A stretch of 64,000 nucleotides of DNA, from positions 23,782,492-23,846,491 of the forward strand of contig CAMGYJ010000002.1 of NCBI GenBank assembly GCA_946122785.1, in the 5' to 3' direction. Origin of the DNA: Linum tenue. Its lineage: Eukaryota > Streptophyta > Magnoliopsida > Malpighiales > Linaceae. This document shows positions 48,145-59,488 of the stretch, piece by piece (the first letter of the stretch is position 1; each line of letters starts with the position of its first letter). The position numbers and the translations under genes are program-made. Below the pieces are notes generated by a model. That model saw only the letters and a program-made list of their open reading frames with translations, was not told the origin of the DNA and did not search any database.

Positions 48145-50988
48145 TCAGGGAGGTGCAGGAACAGGTGCCTCCAAGAGCGGATCCACATCGCTCTTGAGGT
48201 ACAGCTTCAGGTTGTGGCCATGCACCCGACGGGTGCAACCACCAGCATTGGTCAGTTCGACCTGGCCATCCGGCAAGATGCAGGCGAGTGAGTACTCGGA
48301 TGGCCAGGGTGGTCGTGGTGCAGGTGGTGGAACCAGCTCATAGTGGTCTCCACCTTTCGTCCGTGCAGGCTTGGTAACCGGCTGCTTCGGCCGCCACTCC
48401 TCCTTGATCTTTTTTTTCGGGGACGAGGCTCGATGGAGTGGCGGCGAAGGAGTGAGAGGAGGGTCCTGCAAAATGGGAGATGCAGACGGATACACGACAG
48501 GCTCGTGTACCGGGTCAGAAATAGCATGCACAGGTGTGACAGCAATCATAGCACAGTGATCGAATTCAGTCACAGCAAAGGTAGCCTGTTCATTTCCAGC
48601 ACGCAGTATCAGTTTACCATCATGCACATCAATAAGTGCCTTTGCGGTGGCAAGAAATGGTCTCCCTAAAATCAAAGGCACATCCACATCCTCATTTATA
48701 TCCAGAATAACAAAGTCCACAGGATATGTGAGTGCACCCACATTAACAATCAGGTCCTCTATGATACCCCTAGGATGCACAACGGAACGATCAGCTAGCT
48801 GAATGCTCATCCTAGTAGGGCTAAGTTCACCTAGGTCTAGCTTTTTGAACAATTTATATGGCATGACGTTTATGCTAGCGCCTAGGTCCGCCAAGGACTT
48901 GCCTACATGCATGCTGCCAATAGTAATAGGGATAGTAAAACTCCCTGGGTCCTTGCGCTTTTCGGGCAGCTTGTTCTGCAGGATAGCAGAACACTCCTCG
49001 CTGAGCATCACTGTCGAAAGATCCCCAAGTTTCTTCTTGTTGGTGAGGAGATCTTTCATGAACTTTGCGTACTTGGGCATCTTCGACAGTGCCTCCACAA
49101 ACGGTATGCTGATGTTGAGCTGCTTCAACATTGCCATAAACTTGGCAAACTCAGTCTCCAGCTTGTCTTTGTGTAGGCGAGTGGGGAAGGGAAGCTGGGG
49201 TACGTGCTCCTTAACCACTGGTTGTGGCTTGGGAGCAGGGGCTTCCTTCTCCACGCGCACTTCTGCATCACCGGCTGAAAGTGCTGAAGCAGGTAGTGGT
49301 TCCTCCTTCCTGGTCGGGGCAGGATCAGCCGATGTAGGCCTGCCACTCCTGGTGAAGATGGCATCCAGCTGCTCGTGCGGTTCTTGTGGATTGGGGATGG
49401 TGGTGGCAGGTAGAGTCCCCGGGGCCCGGGCAGTAAGTTGGCGCGCTAGGACACCGACTTGGTGCTGTAAATCTTGCAGAATAGCACCCTGGTTCCTCTG
49501 ACCTGCCTCCAGAGAGGCTATGCTCTGGTCCACCCTTGTGAAATTCGCCTGGCTGGTGGTCATGAATGCCGCCAAAATATTCTTCAGATCAGTCATCTGG
49601 TTATCGGGAGCTGGGGCTGCTGCTGGCTCGGCATACTGTCGCTGGGGCTGCTGGAATGGCTGCCCCTGTCTAGGCAGGTAGGGCTGCTACTGTGGTGGTG
49701 GCTCCTGCCTAGCCTGGAAGGGCTGCCTCTGCTGAAAACCACCTGCTGATGCTGGGAAACCAGGTGGTTTGTTGGTGTTGCTGCTCCAGGCAAAGTTGGG
49801 ATGCTGGCGCCATCCCTCATTGTAGGTATTGCTATATGGGTCAAGGAGCCGAGCATTTGCGATGAAGTCCACCTGTTCTTGGGGAGTAGAGGACTCCCTC
49901 ATAGCCTAACAGTCCTCCACCCGGTGATTCGGGCTCTCACACCAATGACACTGAGCTACTGGAGGCGTAGCTGTACCTCGGCCCGGAAGGAGACTGTTGG
50001 GCTGCTTCAAGGTCTGCACCAACTCAGCCACCTGCTGCTCTAACCCGGACCTGGCCTCCATAGCGTGCACACCACGGTCCCGGGAATTTCTGCCTCTGCT
50101 GCTCTGCCCCCAGGAATGATCTCGGGCAGCCAAGGTACTAATCATCTGGTTCAGCTCGGGTGGAGTCTTAGTGAGAATATCCCCTCCTGGGCATAGAGAC
50201 TCTATCACCCTCTGGCTATCTGGGGTGAGGGCACTGTAGAAGTTCCCCACTGTGAATGCATCACTAAAGCCATGATGGGTACACTGCCAGAAATATCCCA
50301 TGTATCGCTCCCATGCATAACGAAGTGAGTCATCTGGCTCTTGGCGGAAGTGAGTGATCTCCCGCTGAATCTCTGTGGTCTTCGATGCCGGATAGTACCT
50401 GTGCACGAACTTGTCTGCCAGATCGTCCCAAGAAGTGATGGACAATGGGGGCTGGGTCTCCAACCACCTCTTAGCATTCCCCGCCAGAGAATGGGGGAAG
50501 AGGTGAAGGCGGATTGTGTCATCAGGAACACCGTTGAGCTTGAACCCGTTCGTCAGCTGCAGAAAACGGGAAAGATGCACCCGGGCCTCCTCATCCTTCA
50601 AGCCATGGAACTGGATAGAGGATGTAATGAGTTGAATCCAGCATGGCTTGATCTCGAAGTTGTTTGCTGGAATGGGCGGATAGAGGATGCCCGGGCGGAT
50701 GTCAGCAATCCGTGGAGTGTAGTAGTACTCCAAGGTGGGACCCGGTGGTGGTGGATGATGATGAACCCCAGCTCCCTGGGGATTGGGGTCGTTCCCCAGG
50801 AACTGGTTCCCAGGAGGTGGGTTGTGGTCGCCTTCCATCTCGTACTCGTCCTCGGACTCGCTGCTCAATTGGCCGTCTCTGCACTCTTCCGTAGCCAGTC
50901 TAGCTCGCTGTTGTCTCCTAAGTTGGCGGCAGGTGTGTTCAAGCTCTGGATCCAACGGCAGTAAACCTCCTGACTGGCTACGGGTCAT
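48145..50988 (-). pseudogene. Gypsy F gag-protease frame with two in-frame TAG codons and an integrase-like tail
   Basis: One continuous frame of 948 codons. Gag starts MTRSQSGGLLPLDPELEHT and includes the retrotransposon gag core (LHLFPHSLAGNAKRWLETQP, ADKFVHRYYP) and the zinc knuckle CHWCESPNHRVEDC. A TAG follows directly at 49906-49908. The frame then runs through a Gln-rich linker with a second TAG at 49687-49689. The retropepsin region has ADLGASINVMPYKLFKKL with the D-L-G active triad, followed by DVPLILGRPFLAT. After a proline-rich linker the end GQVELTNAGG...RVHGHNLKLY resembles the extreme C-terminus of Gypsy integrases (G-x-VE...FKVNGHRLKxY). RT, RNase H and integrase core are absent. 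Confidence 0.88.
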
Positions 50989-51113
50989 GCACTATCTGCA
51001 CACACTTAAGCAATGCAAACCCGTGAAGGCACAAGTGGGAAAGAACAAACAACCAATGCGAAAATGAAAATGCTAAAGTAATAGAAATCACTTTTCTTCA
51101 ACAACCTAGCCGT

Positions 51114-51130
51114 CCCCGGCAACGGCGCCA
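51114..51130 (-). other. tRNA-Asp primer binding site of Gypsy F
   Basis: On the minus strand TGGCGCCGTTGCCGGGG, complementary to the 3' end of plant tRNA-Asp(GTC). It sits six bases inside the 5' LTR (51137-52500). This primer is usual in Tat/Athila-type Gypsy elements. Confidence 0.9.
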
Positions 51131-51136
51131 AAAACT

Positions 51137-52500
51137 TGACTCACTCCTACTGTCACTCTAGAAAATGGCCAAGTGTAACCACTTCCTAAAGCGCAGTATA
51201 GCGGGTTTGGGTTTTATTGTCAACCCGGGTCCTAGATGTGATGACTACTCAGTGAATTCGTATTATCTAGCAATGAAACTTTTAGTGCAGATTCAAACAA
51301 ACAAAAACGCAAAGCAAGTTAAACGGTTGTTCAAGTCAAGAGAGGTCACCCGGATATGGTTCCCCCTAGTCTGCAGTTAAGCCGGATTGTAATTTACCAA
51401 GTTCAGTTTTCATGAAAGTTATACTGCGGAAGGTTCTTAAATAGTCCGAAGTCTCGACTAAAGGTCTTCAGACCCTCTCAATCTGAGTCTCTAGCGGGCG
51501 ACTAACCTCCACCGGAGTAAACAGATTGAGGCCCTAACGAGCCAAACCTCCACTACCGAATTGAATTCAGTACAGAATAGCGAATTGGCTTCTCGACTAA
51601 AGTCACCAATTCGCTACCTTCAATTAGGGATACTCTATCAACCTAGGCAGATATTCTCATTCTAGGTCAAAGCAGAAACAACAGGAATTTGATCAGGATT
51701 CAAGTCATTCAATCATTCAAACCTCAATCGAATATAATCAATTCACAAACTCTGTACTTGGGTTCATACAATCAGACCTAGCATACAAATCTAGGGTTCC
51801 CCATACCCAGATGAATGGGGGAACTACTCCATAGAGAAAGAAGCAAAAGCAGATTCAGACGCGGAAATCATACTGTGAAGGATGGATTTCTGCTCCTGGA
51901 CGTTGTTCGGCACTCCTCCAAGCTTAAGTCGGGCTCCAATGGTGATGAAGATCAAGCTATGGCACTTGGGAACTCTGGTTCGTCGCTTTCTCTCTCTAGG
52001 AATCTCTTTCTCTCTCAAAAACTCGAAACCCTTGAATGTTGGCCTTCCTTTCCCTTAAATCTGCTGCCTGGTCGCGATACCCGGTCGAAATACCCGGTCG
52101 GGTATTTTGGGTCTCGACCGGGTATATTCAAAACGCGCGTTTCATGCCAGGGGAAAATCCCCGGTCTCTTCCAATAATCCCCGACCGGGGATTTTTGCCT
52201 TTTGCCCGGGCCCCCTTCTGTTTCTCACGGACGCCCAAAGACAGAAATCCCCGACCATGGCCAGAAAATACCCGGTCGGGTATTTATGCTCATGGCCGGG
52301 TATTTTGGCTCTCCAGCACACTTCAAGCCTCACTTGCTCCGTTCGACCCGAATCTCGTTCCTTCGCCTTGATTCCACCGCCAAGTCCTGAAATATGACAT
52401 AAACGTACAACCTCGCGTGAAATCGGCTTAAAACACGAGAATCAACATCTCAAACGGCTTCAGAAAAGGGGTGAAAACATGTGTAATTATCGGTCTATCA
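51137..52500 (-). repeat. 5' LTR of Gypsy F
   Basis: 1364 bp, starts TGATAGACCG on the minus strand at 52500 and ends GAGTGAGTCA at 51137. It carries the same iterated palindromes as the other LTR (plus 52066-52307). Confidence 0.95.
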
Positions 52501-52501
52501 G

Positions 52502-55500
52502 GTTCCCTCTTTTTCCTACAATCTAATCTCAGTAAGCCAATTAACCAAAAACAGTCCAGTCTCACTCCTGTTTCAATCCAGTTTTTGCTATGTCCATGAC
52601 CTTATATCTCAACAGAGGATTGGTTTAATCCCGGTAAGTAGAGGACTCTATCTTCTTGGCGAATCCAGTGGCCCAAGAGAGATTTGCAAACCAGAAATCG
52701 TTGGAGTGAGCAATAGTCAAAGCCCTAGTTTATGGCATTAGAGATTAGGCCATCTGTCTTTAGATAGATTAAAGAACATTAAGAAAGTTTATAATGAGAT
52801 AGAAGTTCCCGACTCTTTAGATTGTGAGATTTGTCATTTCTCTAAGCAGAAACGTTTACCATTTTCTAAAATCTCTTCTCATTCTAAGTCTCCCTTTGAC
52901 ATGATACATACTGATATTTGGGGGCCAGTAAATGTGATTACTATGGATGATTTTCAATATTTTTTTACTATTGGGGATAGGGGTGTTCAAACAGTGTGGT
53001 TACCATGGTAACCGTTTTAACCAGTACTATTTGGATAATTTGGTTTGGTTAAAGTTTTTACCTTGTTTAGTTTAGGTTGTTTGGTTTGGTTTCAGACACT
53101 CCTAACCAGCCAAACCAAATTAACCAGATAAAGAATTAGCCATATATTTATTATATACACATACTTAATACTTTGAATAACCACTCAAGAGTTAAACGTT
53201 CATTTTTTTAGACTTATAAAATATAAAGCTTGATAAGTTTTCTATAATGTATATTTGTATATGTAGAGTGTAGACCACAACATATGAATGCCTAATTTAG
53301 ATAAATCTCATACATTATGTTGGATGAAAACTTGAAAGCAAGGTCCTTTTCAGCCTATGAAAATTGTTAAAAGACTAAGTAAATTCAAACAAATACAATA
53401 ATTCATTAACCCATACCATTGTGATAAATTTTTGTTAGGTGAATACTTCTATACTAACCGTAAGATAATTATCTTAGTTGCATGTATTTATGTTAAGGGT
53501 CAACTATAACTATGTGTTGATTGTTATGTTTTATTCATTATATAAATTATGAATTGATAAATTAACCAAATATTTTCTCACTTAATGATAATTATGATTT
53601 TATATTGGTTAATTTGGTTAACCAATTAACCAAATCGATTAAATTTTAGTTTGGTTAATTTGGTTGTTGTATTAGTTTGGACGGTTTGGTTATGATATTG
53701 TATTCCATGGTTAATGAAATTTAGCCTTATTTGGTTTGGTAATAATCATGGTAACAATTGGAACACCCCTAATTGTGGATGACTACAGTCATTGCACTTG
53801 GCTTTACTTGATGCATTCTAAATCAGAAGCTAGACATTTACTGCAATCAATATGTGCAATGGTAGAAACTCAGTTTAATACAAAGGTTAAGATTGTTAGA
53901 TCTGACTAAGGACTGGAGTTTAAGATGGATGATTTTTCCCAACAACATGGAATGATCCATGAGTTGAGTTGTTTGCATACTACACAGCAGAATGACAGGG
54001 TTGAGAGGAAGCATCAACACCTGTTGAATGTAACCAGGTCATTGAAGTTTCAATCAGGTTTTCCAACAAGTTTTTGGAGTCACTTTGTTTTGCATCCTTA
54101 TTTCCCTTATTCAACTCTTTTTACCCCTGATTCTCCTCTATTGTCTCCTGATCACAACACTCATGAGACTTCAGATCCTGATTTTGTTCCACCTTCTCCT
54201 ACTCCTTTTTCTACACCTGTTTCTACACCATCATATTCACCTTCTCCTTTCCCACCTCCATCCCCTACTCCTCCCATTTCCCTGAGAAAACCGGCCAGGC
54301 TTACTCGACCACCTAAACACCTATAGTTCTTTCACACCTATTTTCTTACTCACTCCGATTCTTCTTCCTTTAATTCCAGGCTTCTCTATCCTCTTTCTCG
54401 TTCCCTGGATTATTCTCATTTATCCCCTTCTCACAATTCTTACATCCTCTCTATCTCACTTACCTCAGACCCTCAAACCTATAGCCAAGCAGCTCCTCGT
54501 CCTTGGTGGCAGGCAGCAATGAAGGAAGAGGTTAATGCTCTAGAAGCTAACAATACTTAGGATGTGGTTGACAGACCAGTGAATGCACATCCAGTTGGTT
54601 CTAAGTGGGTTTATAAAACCAGATTTCTCCCTGATGGTACTATGGACAGGTTCAGGACAAGAGTTGTTGCTAAAGGGTATACTCAGACTTATGGAGTGGA
54701 TTTTGTAGATACTTTTTTCCCTGTTGCTAAGATCAATTCAGTTAAACTTTTGTTAGCTATTGCTGCCATTAAACACTGGCATCTCCACCAGATGTATGTC
54801 AGCAAAGCATTCTTGCATGGTGACTTAGAGGAGGAGGTTTATATGGATTTGCCACATGGTATAAGAGAGCTAAGTCACTTGCATGGAAAGGTTTGCAGGT
54901 TAAAGAAGTCAATTTATGGCCTTAAACTTGCTAGTAGACAGTGGTACTTAAAGCTCAGTGAGTAGTTGACTAAGATAGGATTTACACAATCCTATGAAGA
55001 CTACTCAGTGTTCAAGTCTGGTACTGTGATTCTGGTTATCTACGTTGATGATACCATTGTGGCAGGACCCGATTTGGATGATATTCAACGAGTTAAAGGT
55101 CAGTTGCAACAGGGATTTAAAGTGAAGGATTTGGGAAATCTCAAATAATTCCTAGGACTGGAAATAGCCAAGACAAATGCTGGCATTTCTATGTGTCAAA
55201 AGAAGTTCTGCCTTGAGATGTTGGAGAATGCAGACTTCCTGGATTGCAAACCAGCCAAGACTCCTACGAGTATGAAAACCCCACTATCTGCTAGTGATGG
55301 ATCGAAATTGGATGATGGATCTGTTTATAGGCCTTGCTTGGTTAGTTTCAGTATTTGACTTCAACAAGGCCTGACATTTGCTTTCCAGTACAACAATTAA
55401 GTCAGTTTCAAGATTGCCCTACCACAGTACATTTAAAGGCTTTACACAGGATCTTCAGATACTTGAAAGGATGTCCAGCACAGGGGGTTATGGTTTTCTT

Positions 55501-55940
55501 CATCATCCAGCCTTCAGTTAAGTGGTTATTCAGACTCAGATTGGGCAACATGCCCTGACTCAAGGAAGAGTAAAAAGCAAGGTATTGTGTCTTGATCTTC
55601 TTCAGAGGCAGAATACAGGGCTCTTGCACAACAATCATGTGAAGTTCAGTGGCTTAAAGCGTTGCTTGCCTTTTATGGAGTTTCACATTCTCAACCAGTC
55701 AAGGTGTATTGTGATAATCAATCTGCTATACACAATGCATAAACCCCAGTTTTTCATGAAAGGACAGAACACATTGAAGTGGATTGTCATGTTGTTCAAA
55801 AACGATTAACATCAGGACTACTTACCCTTTCTCACCTCAGGACAGAATACCAATTGGCAGATTTGTTCACCAAGGGCCATTATGAAGACAGGTTTACCTT
55901 TTTGCTCTCCAAGCTGGGAGTACATATCATGTACTCGCCA
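52502..55940 (+). pseudogene. Copia D pol remnant (Ale/Retrofit-like), 5' half missing, split by hAT copy 2
   Basis: Begins abruptly at VPSFSYNLISVSQLTKN (GAG-pre-integrase) right after Gypsy F. LISQQRIGLIPVSRGLYLL, LGHLSLDRLKNIKK and the integrase start (DMIHTDIWGPVNV) follow, then the hAT insertion at 52978-53771. Integrase resumes with IVDDYSHCTWLYLMHSKSEA, a stop in place of a residue after KIVRSD, and TTQQNDRVERKHQHLLN. A Ser/Pro/Thr-rich linker leads to RT (54480-55150): NAHPVGSKWVYKT, AKGYTQTYGVDF, SIYGLK, VIYVDDTIVAGPD. RNase H (about 55340-55900) is broken by several frameshifts. LTR, gag and protease of this element are not in the window. Confidence 0.92.
52978..53771. mobile_element. 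Non-autonomous hAT-type element, copy 2 (794 bp) inside Copia D
   Basis: Same family as 10100-10894: starts TAGGGGTGTTCAAACAGTGT and ends TTGGAACACCCCTA, nearly collinear throughout. The 8-bp flanks ATTGGGGA (52970-52977) and ATTGTGGA (53772-53779) are a target duplication with one mismatch. Removing it with one flank rejoins the integrase reading TIVDDYSHC. No transposase. Confidence 0.95.
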
Positions 55941-55953
55941 GCTTGAGGGGGCG

Positions 55954-56308
55954 TGTGAAGCAGAGTGTTCTAACGGTGAGTTGCAGTGAAGCTGAAATGC
56001 AGAATGGAACACTCTGCAGAGGAAGAAGAAGAAGACTGAAGCGGAGCGGGTCGGGTCGGATCACGGTTGGATCGGGCTTCCTTTTACCCAGTTCAGCTGA
56101 TACGCAGATAAATAAGTGAAGTGACGCCGTTTGAAGACATGAACAACTTCGGACGTTTTATGCGTGTCTTTTGACACTTGTCAATAGCATATTGGTGGAA
56201 TTTGAGTGTTAGTTGTAATTAGCCGTTAACTACAGTAGATTATGAACACTGTAATTAAACTCTGTATATATATTCAGGAGAAAATGGAATGGAGTGTAGT
56301 ATGCAACA
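55954..56308 (+). repeat. Probable 3' LTR of Copia D (about 355 bp)
   Basis: Follows the polypurine-like GCTTGAGGGGGCG. Starts TGTGAAGCAGAGTG and may end GTATGCAACA. Without the partner LTR the right end is an estimate. Confidence 0.65.
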
Positions 56309-56422
56309 TTCCCCCAAAATCAAACCCAAGTACTCTCTTTTCTTCAAACCCTAGCCTCCATGGCAGCTAGGTCACAAACTTTCACGCGCACTATCTCCTA
56401 CCTCGATAATAGGTAAGTAAAA

Positions 56423-56748
56423 GCTATTGTCAAATGAGTACTTCTACTATACTTTAAAGTATTGATGCTTTAAAGTACAACTTGAAATTGTACCGTAACG
56501 TTAAAGGTACAAATTGAAGTTGTACTATAAGGGAATTTGACCTTTATGTTATGGTACAACCTCACAACTTGAATTGTATCATAACATAAAGGTACAGCTT
56601 TAGTTTGTACCATAAAATATTGTACAAAAGAGTATAGGTACAACCTAAAATTGTATCATAATGTTAAAGGTGCAACTTCAAGTTGTACCATAAAAGCAAA
56701 AACTAAAGCACAATTACTTTAAAGTATTGTAAAATTGCTATTGTCAAA
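56423..56748. repeat. Cluster of six palindromic GGTACAACTT-AAGTTGTACC motifs
   Basis: Six diverged copies of a hairpin-forming motif with consensus AGGTACAACTT.AAGTTGTACC then ATAA, spaced 25-60 bp (56473-56692). ACTTTAAAGTATTG occurs at both edges (56450 and 56718). GCTATTGTCAAA flanks the cluster as a 12-bp direct repeat (56423-56434, 56737-56748). Confidence 0.75.
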
Positions 56749-56794
56749 CAGGTTTAATTTGAGCCTAACATAGTAACATATAATAATAACTATA

Positions 56795-56825
56795 TAATAA
56801 TAATAATAATAACAATAATAATAGA
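56795..56825. repeat. (TAA)n microsatellite
   Basis: Interrupted AATAATAATAATAACAATAATAATA run, with short sister runs just upstream at 56780. Confidence 0.9.
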
Positions 56826-59480
56826 ACATATTGGTGGAAGGACATCTGCATCTTATTACTGTACTGGTTTATTTAAGATTTCTCTTCGCTTCAAGACAAT
56901 ATATCGATTTCAAATGAAGTAAATGCCTGTCCATGTGGTATATCTGCATAGTTATGGAGATAGGAATCGAAAAAAAAAAAAAAAAAAAAACTTCAGCTAG
57001 CTGTTGTGTGGTATATATATTTCTTCCCCATCCCCGCTTTGTTTCTTAATCGAAGAGCATTTATAGAGAGAAGACATAAAGGCATATGAAGACAGGCAGC
57101 TGGTTGGCAGCTTGTGGTAACTAGGGGAAGTTGATTCAATAGAGAAAACAAACGGGGGAGAAAGAAACTATGGAAGATGGGAGCTAGCATGGTTGGAGAG
57201 AGTACTCCTCTCCCATGTTACTTTGTTCTTCCCATCTCTTCTCTTCTCATCTACTGTCCCTTTCTTTGTTTACCGAAACTTAGCATTTACTTTGCACCAA
57301 AAAGACTTTGCTAAGCAGCATATTTCACTAGACAACCTGTTTACTCCTGACACCTCTCACTAACTGGCAAGCAAGGCAGACAGCCCCTTGGTACTCTTAT
57401 AACTTGTCCAACATCAGAATTCTCATCTCTAAATGATTACAAAATTGTTGTTGTTGTTGGTGTTATTAGGTAATAGAGGAAAACACTACGACCTCATAAT
57501 ACTATAGAAGAAAATAGATAATGTATAGATCAGTACGAAATGCTAAATGCGAAGTATCGATGAATACAAATAGGTCTTTGTGATGAGCTAGAGAATCTAT
57601 CAAGAAATTACATTCTATATAAACGTGAGAAGTATGCATTGTCCAATTTGGTTGGAGGAGACTGCGAAACTATAAGCTGAGACAGACGGGCATGTTGATG
57701 AGTAGGGTCGTAACTTACCGATAAAAAGAAAATCGTTGATGCAGAGTCGAGTTGTAAAACTACGTACATACCTTTTGGTATCCAATGTGTTAGTCAGGGA
57801 AAGACCCCCTTAATAATCCCTTGAATTTATGCATGAGTGATGAATAAAATTTCCAAATTAATTGTATAGACTCTTACCGACCGGTTTTGCCATTCTCTAA
57901 AGGTGCTAGTTGTTTTTACTTTCCAGATACATGAAACAAACCATCTAAATTAATTTCGATACATTCTTATGATACTTATCGTCCCCATCCCATATCAATT
58001 GAGATTTTGCTCCGGACTAGGACCATTAAAACCTTGGAGTGGAGATCACCTAAATTTTGACACCGTAATTAGTTGTACAAAAAGTTAATTAATTAACTAA
58101 AAAGTAGCAATCGGACAAGGTGCTAGTGGATAATGATGATTATTATAGCTCGGTTAAAAAAAAAATTAGTCGGATGACAAACAGCCAAAGTAATTAGCAC
58201 TTCCCGTACGTACTCGAAGCTGCACTTTTTTTATTTATCCGAAGCTCTGTGATTATATCAAGGTGCCCGGAACTGAGAGGAATAGCTAAAGCCTAAAAGT
58301 AACTAGTTTTTTGGCCGGCCGGAGAAGTTCATTTTATTATTTATATTAGTTAACTTATTTATATGTTTGAACTTTTTGGATCTTGTATATATTTTCTGCT
58401 CTCGCTTCATAAGTGAATATCTGGTATGCCTATATCGAATATTATTTAATAGGTAGCACACTCGCTTGTGATGTTTTTATTCTCTGATCATAAATCATGT
58501 CGTAAATGTTTATCACGTCCCATTTAGGATCGTATATAAAAAAAAATTCCACCAAGATGCTCAATTTTTTTTTATCTTATACAACATATATCTATTCATG
58601 ATTCTCGAGTTTGTACGAATTCTCAGCCAAAACAAAGTGCCATAATGAAGCCAAAATGAGAGTTTTGAACTAAAGATGTTCTCCAACTCGTAATTAATTC
58701 AGCCAACATCCAAATGATGATCACTAATTGTACTTTTTATTCAAAATCTTGAACTCTACCTCACGAAATAGTAATATTCCCGCCCAGGAGCCAAAGGGTA
58801 AGTGCTCGAAATTATATTGCTCTCTCCGATGATAAGTCAGTGAGAAGATCCGAAAATGAGAGATATTGAAGGTTAATGTTAGGGAAAAAATGTAGTTAAT
58901 TCGTGTGCTTCGAGTTGTTCACGTACACTATATTAGGTGCACAGATTTTAACATGTGACCTCATAATCGAACAAACCCTGATATTATGTATTATGTTGTA
59001 AACCAATTTGTTTCAGTTACTCAATTTATTGAGAGAAGTAAATGTATAAGTTTTAAAAGAATTCTTACATAAGCAATTAAATTTCATGGCTGTGACTTTA
59101 ATTTTCTTCAATATACCAAAGATAGTTTGTATTACCAAGAAATCAAAGATGTAACGTTTACAACTTTATATGGACCCAGTGCAAAAATCAAAACAGACTA
59201 CATTAGAAGGAGACAAAATACGAGAGCCTTTTTTAGCCACCATATGAGCCACTATCAGAGCCAGGAATATGAATGGGGGGCTTATTTGAACCGTGATATC
59301 TAGTGGAGGGAACTAAGGCATTACCGGCTACTCTATTTCATAAATTTGTTATGAATTTTACATATAATTTTACCTATATTTTAAATTTGATTGGGGTTAT
59401 AACCCCTCCTCTCTTTAGCTCCTTCATTGATATGAGCTACGTACCATATTATTCTCCCTACCTACAAGGTAAAAAAGACA
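56826..59480. other. Intergenic, AT-rich, no gene recognised
   Basis: Contains an A homopolymer at about 56970-56990 and (TTG)n near 57445. A 65-codon minus frame (56993-57190) begins near a short inverted repeat GGAGAG...CTCTCC (57195-57215) but has no family features. Nothing else identified. Confidence 0.5.
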
Positions 59481-59488
59481 GTACTGAC

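Larger units (their letters stand above)
44856..52500 (-). mobile_element. Non-autonomous Gypsy-type LTR retrotransposon F (7.6 kb)
   Basis: Two LTRs of exactly 1364 bp (44856-46219 and 51137-52500) in direct orientation; transcription would run on the minus strand. They differ at roughly 15 positions (about 1%), counted by eye, so it is a young insertion. The primer site after the 5' LTR is complementary to tRNA-Asp (plus 51114-51130, CCCCGGCAACGGCGCCA) and the polypurine tract is at plus 46220-46232. Flanks GGTGC (44851-44855) and GGTTC (52501-52505) match 4 of 5. The internal region encodes gag and protease only; no RT, RNase H or integrase core exists. Family is probably Tat/Athila-like, judged by primer, long LTRs and protease type. 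Confidence 0.93.

Noticed and set aside
48803..49501. Plus-strand 232-codon frame
   Set aside because: Antisense shadow of the Gypsy F protease region; its length comes from codon bias on the other strand.
57168..57225. Possible microRNA-type hairpin
   Set aside because: Only a 6-bp stem (GGAGAG/CTCTCC) is clear and it does not match a microRNA I know.
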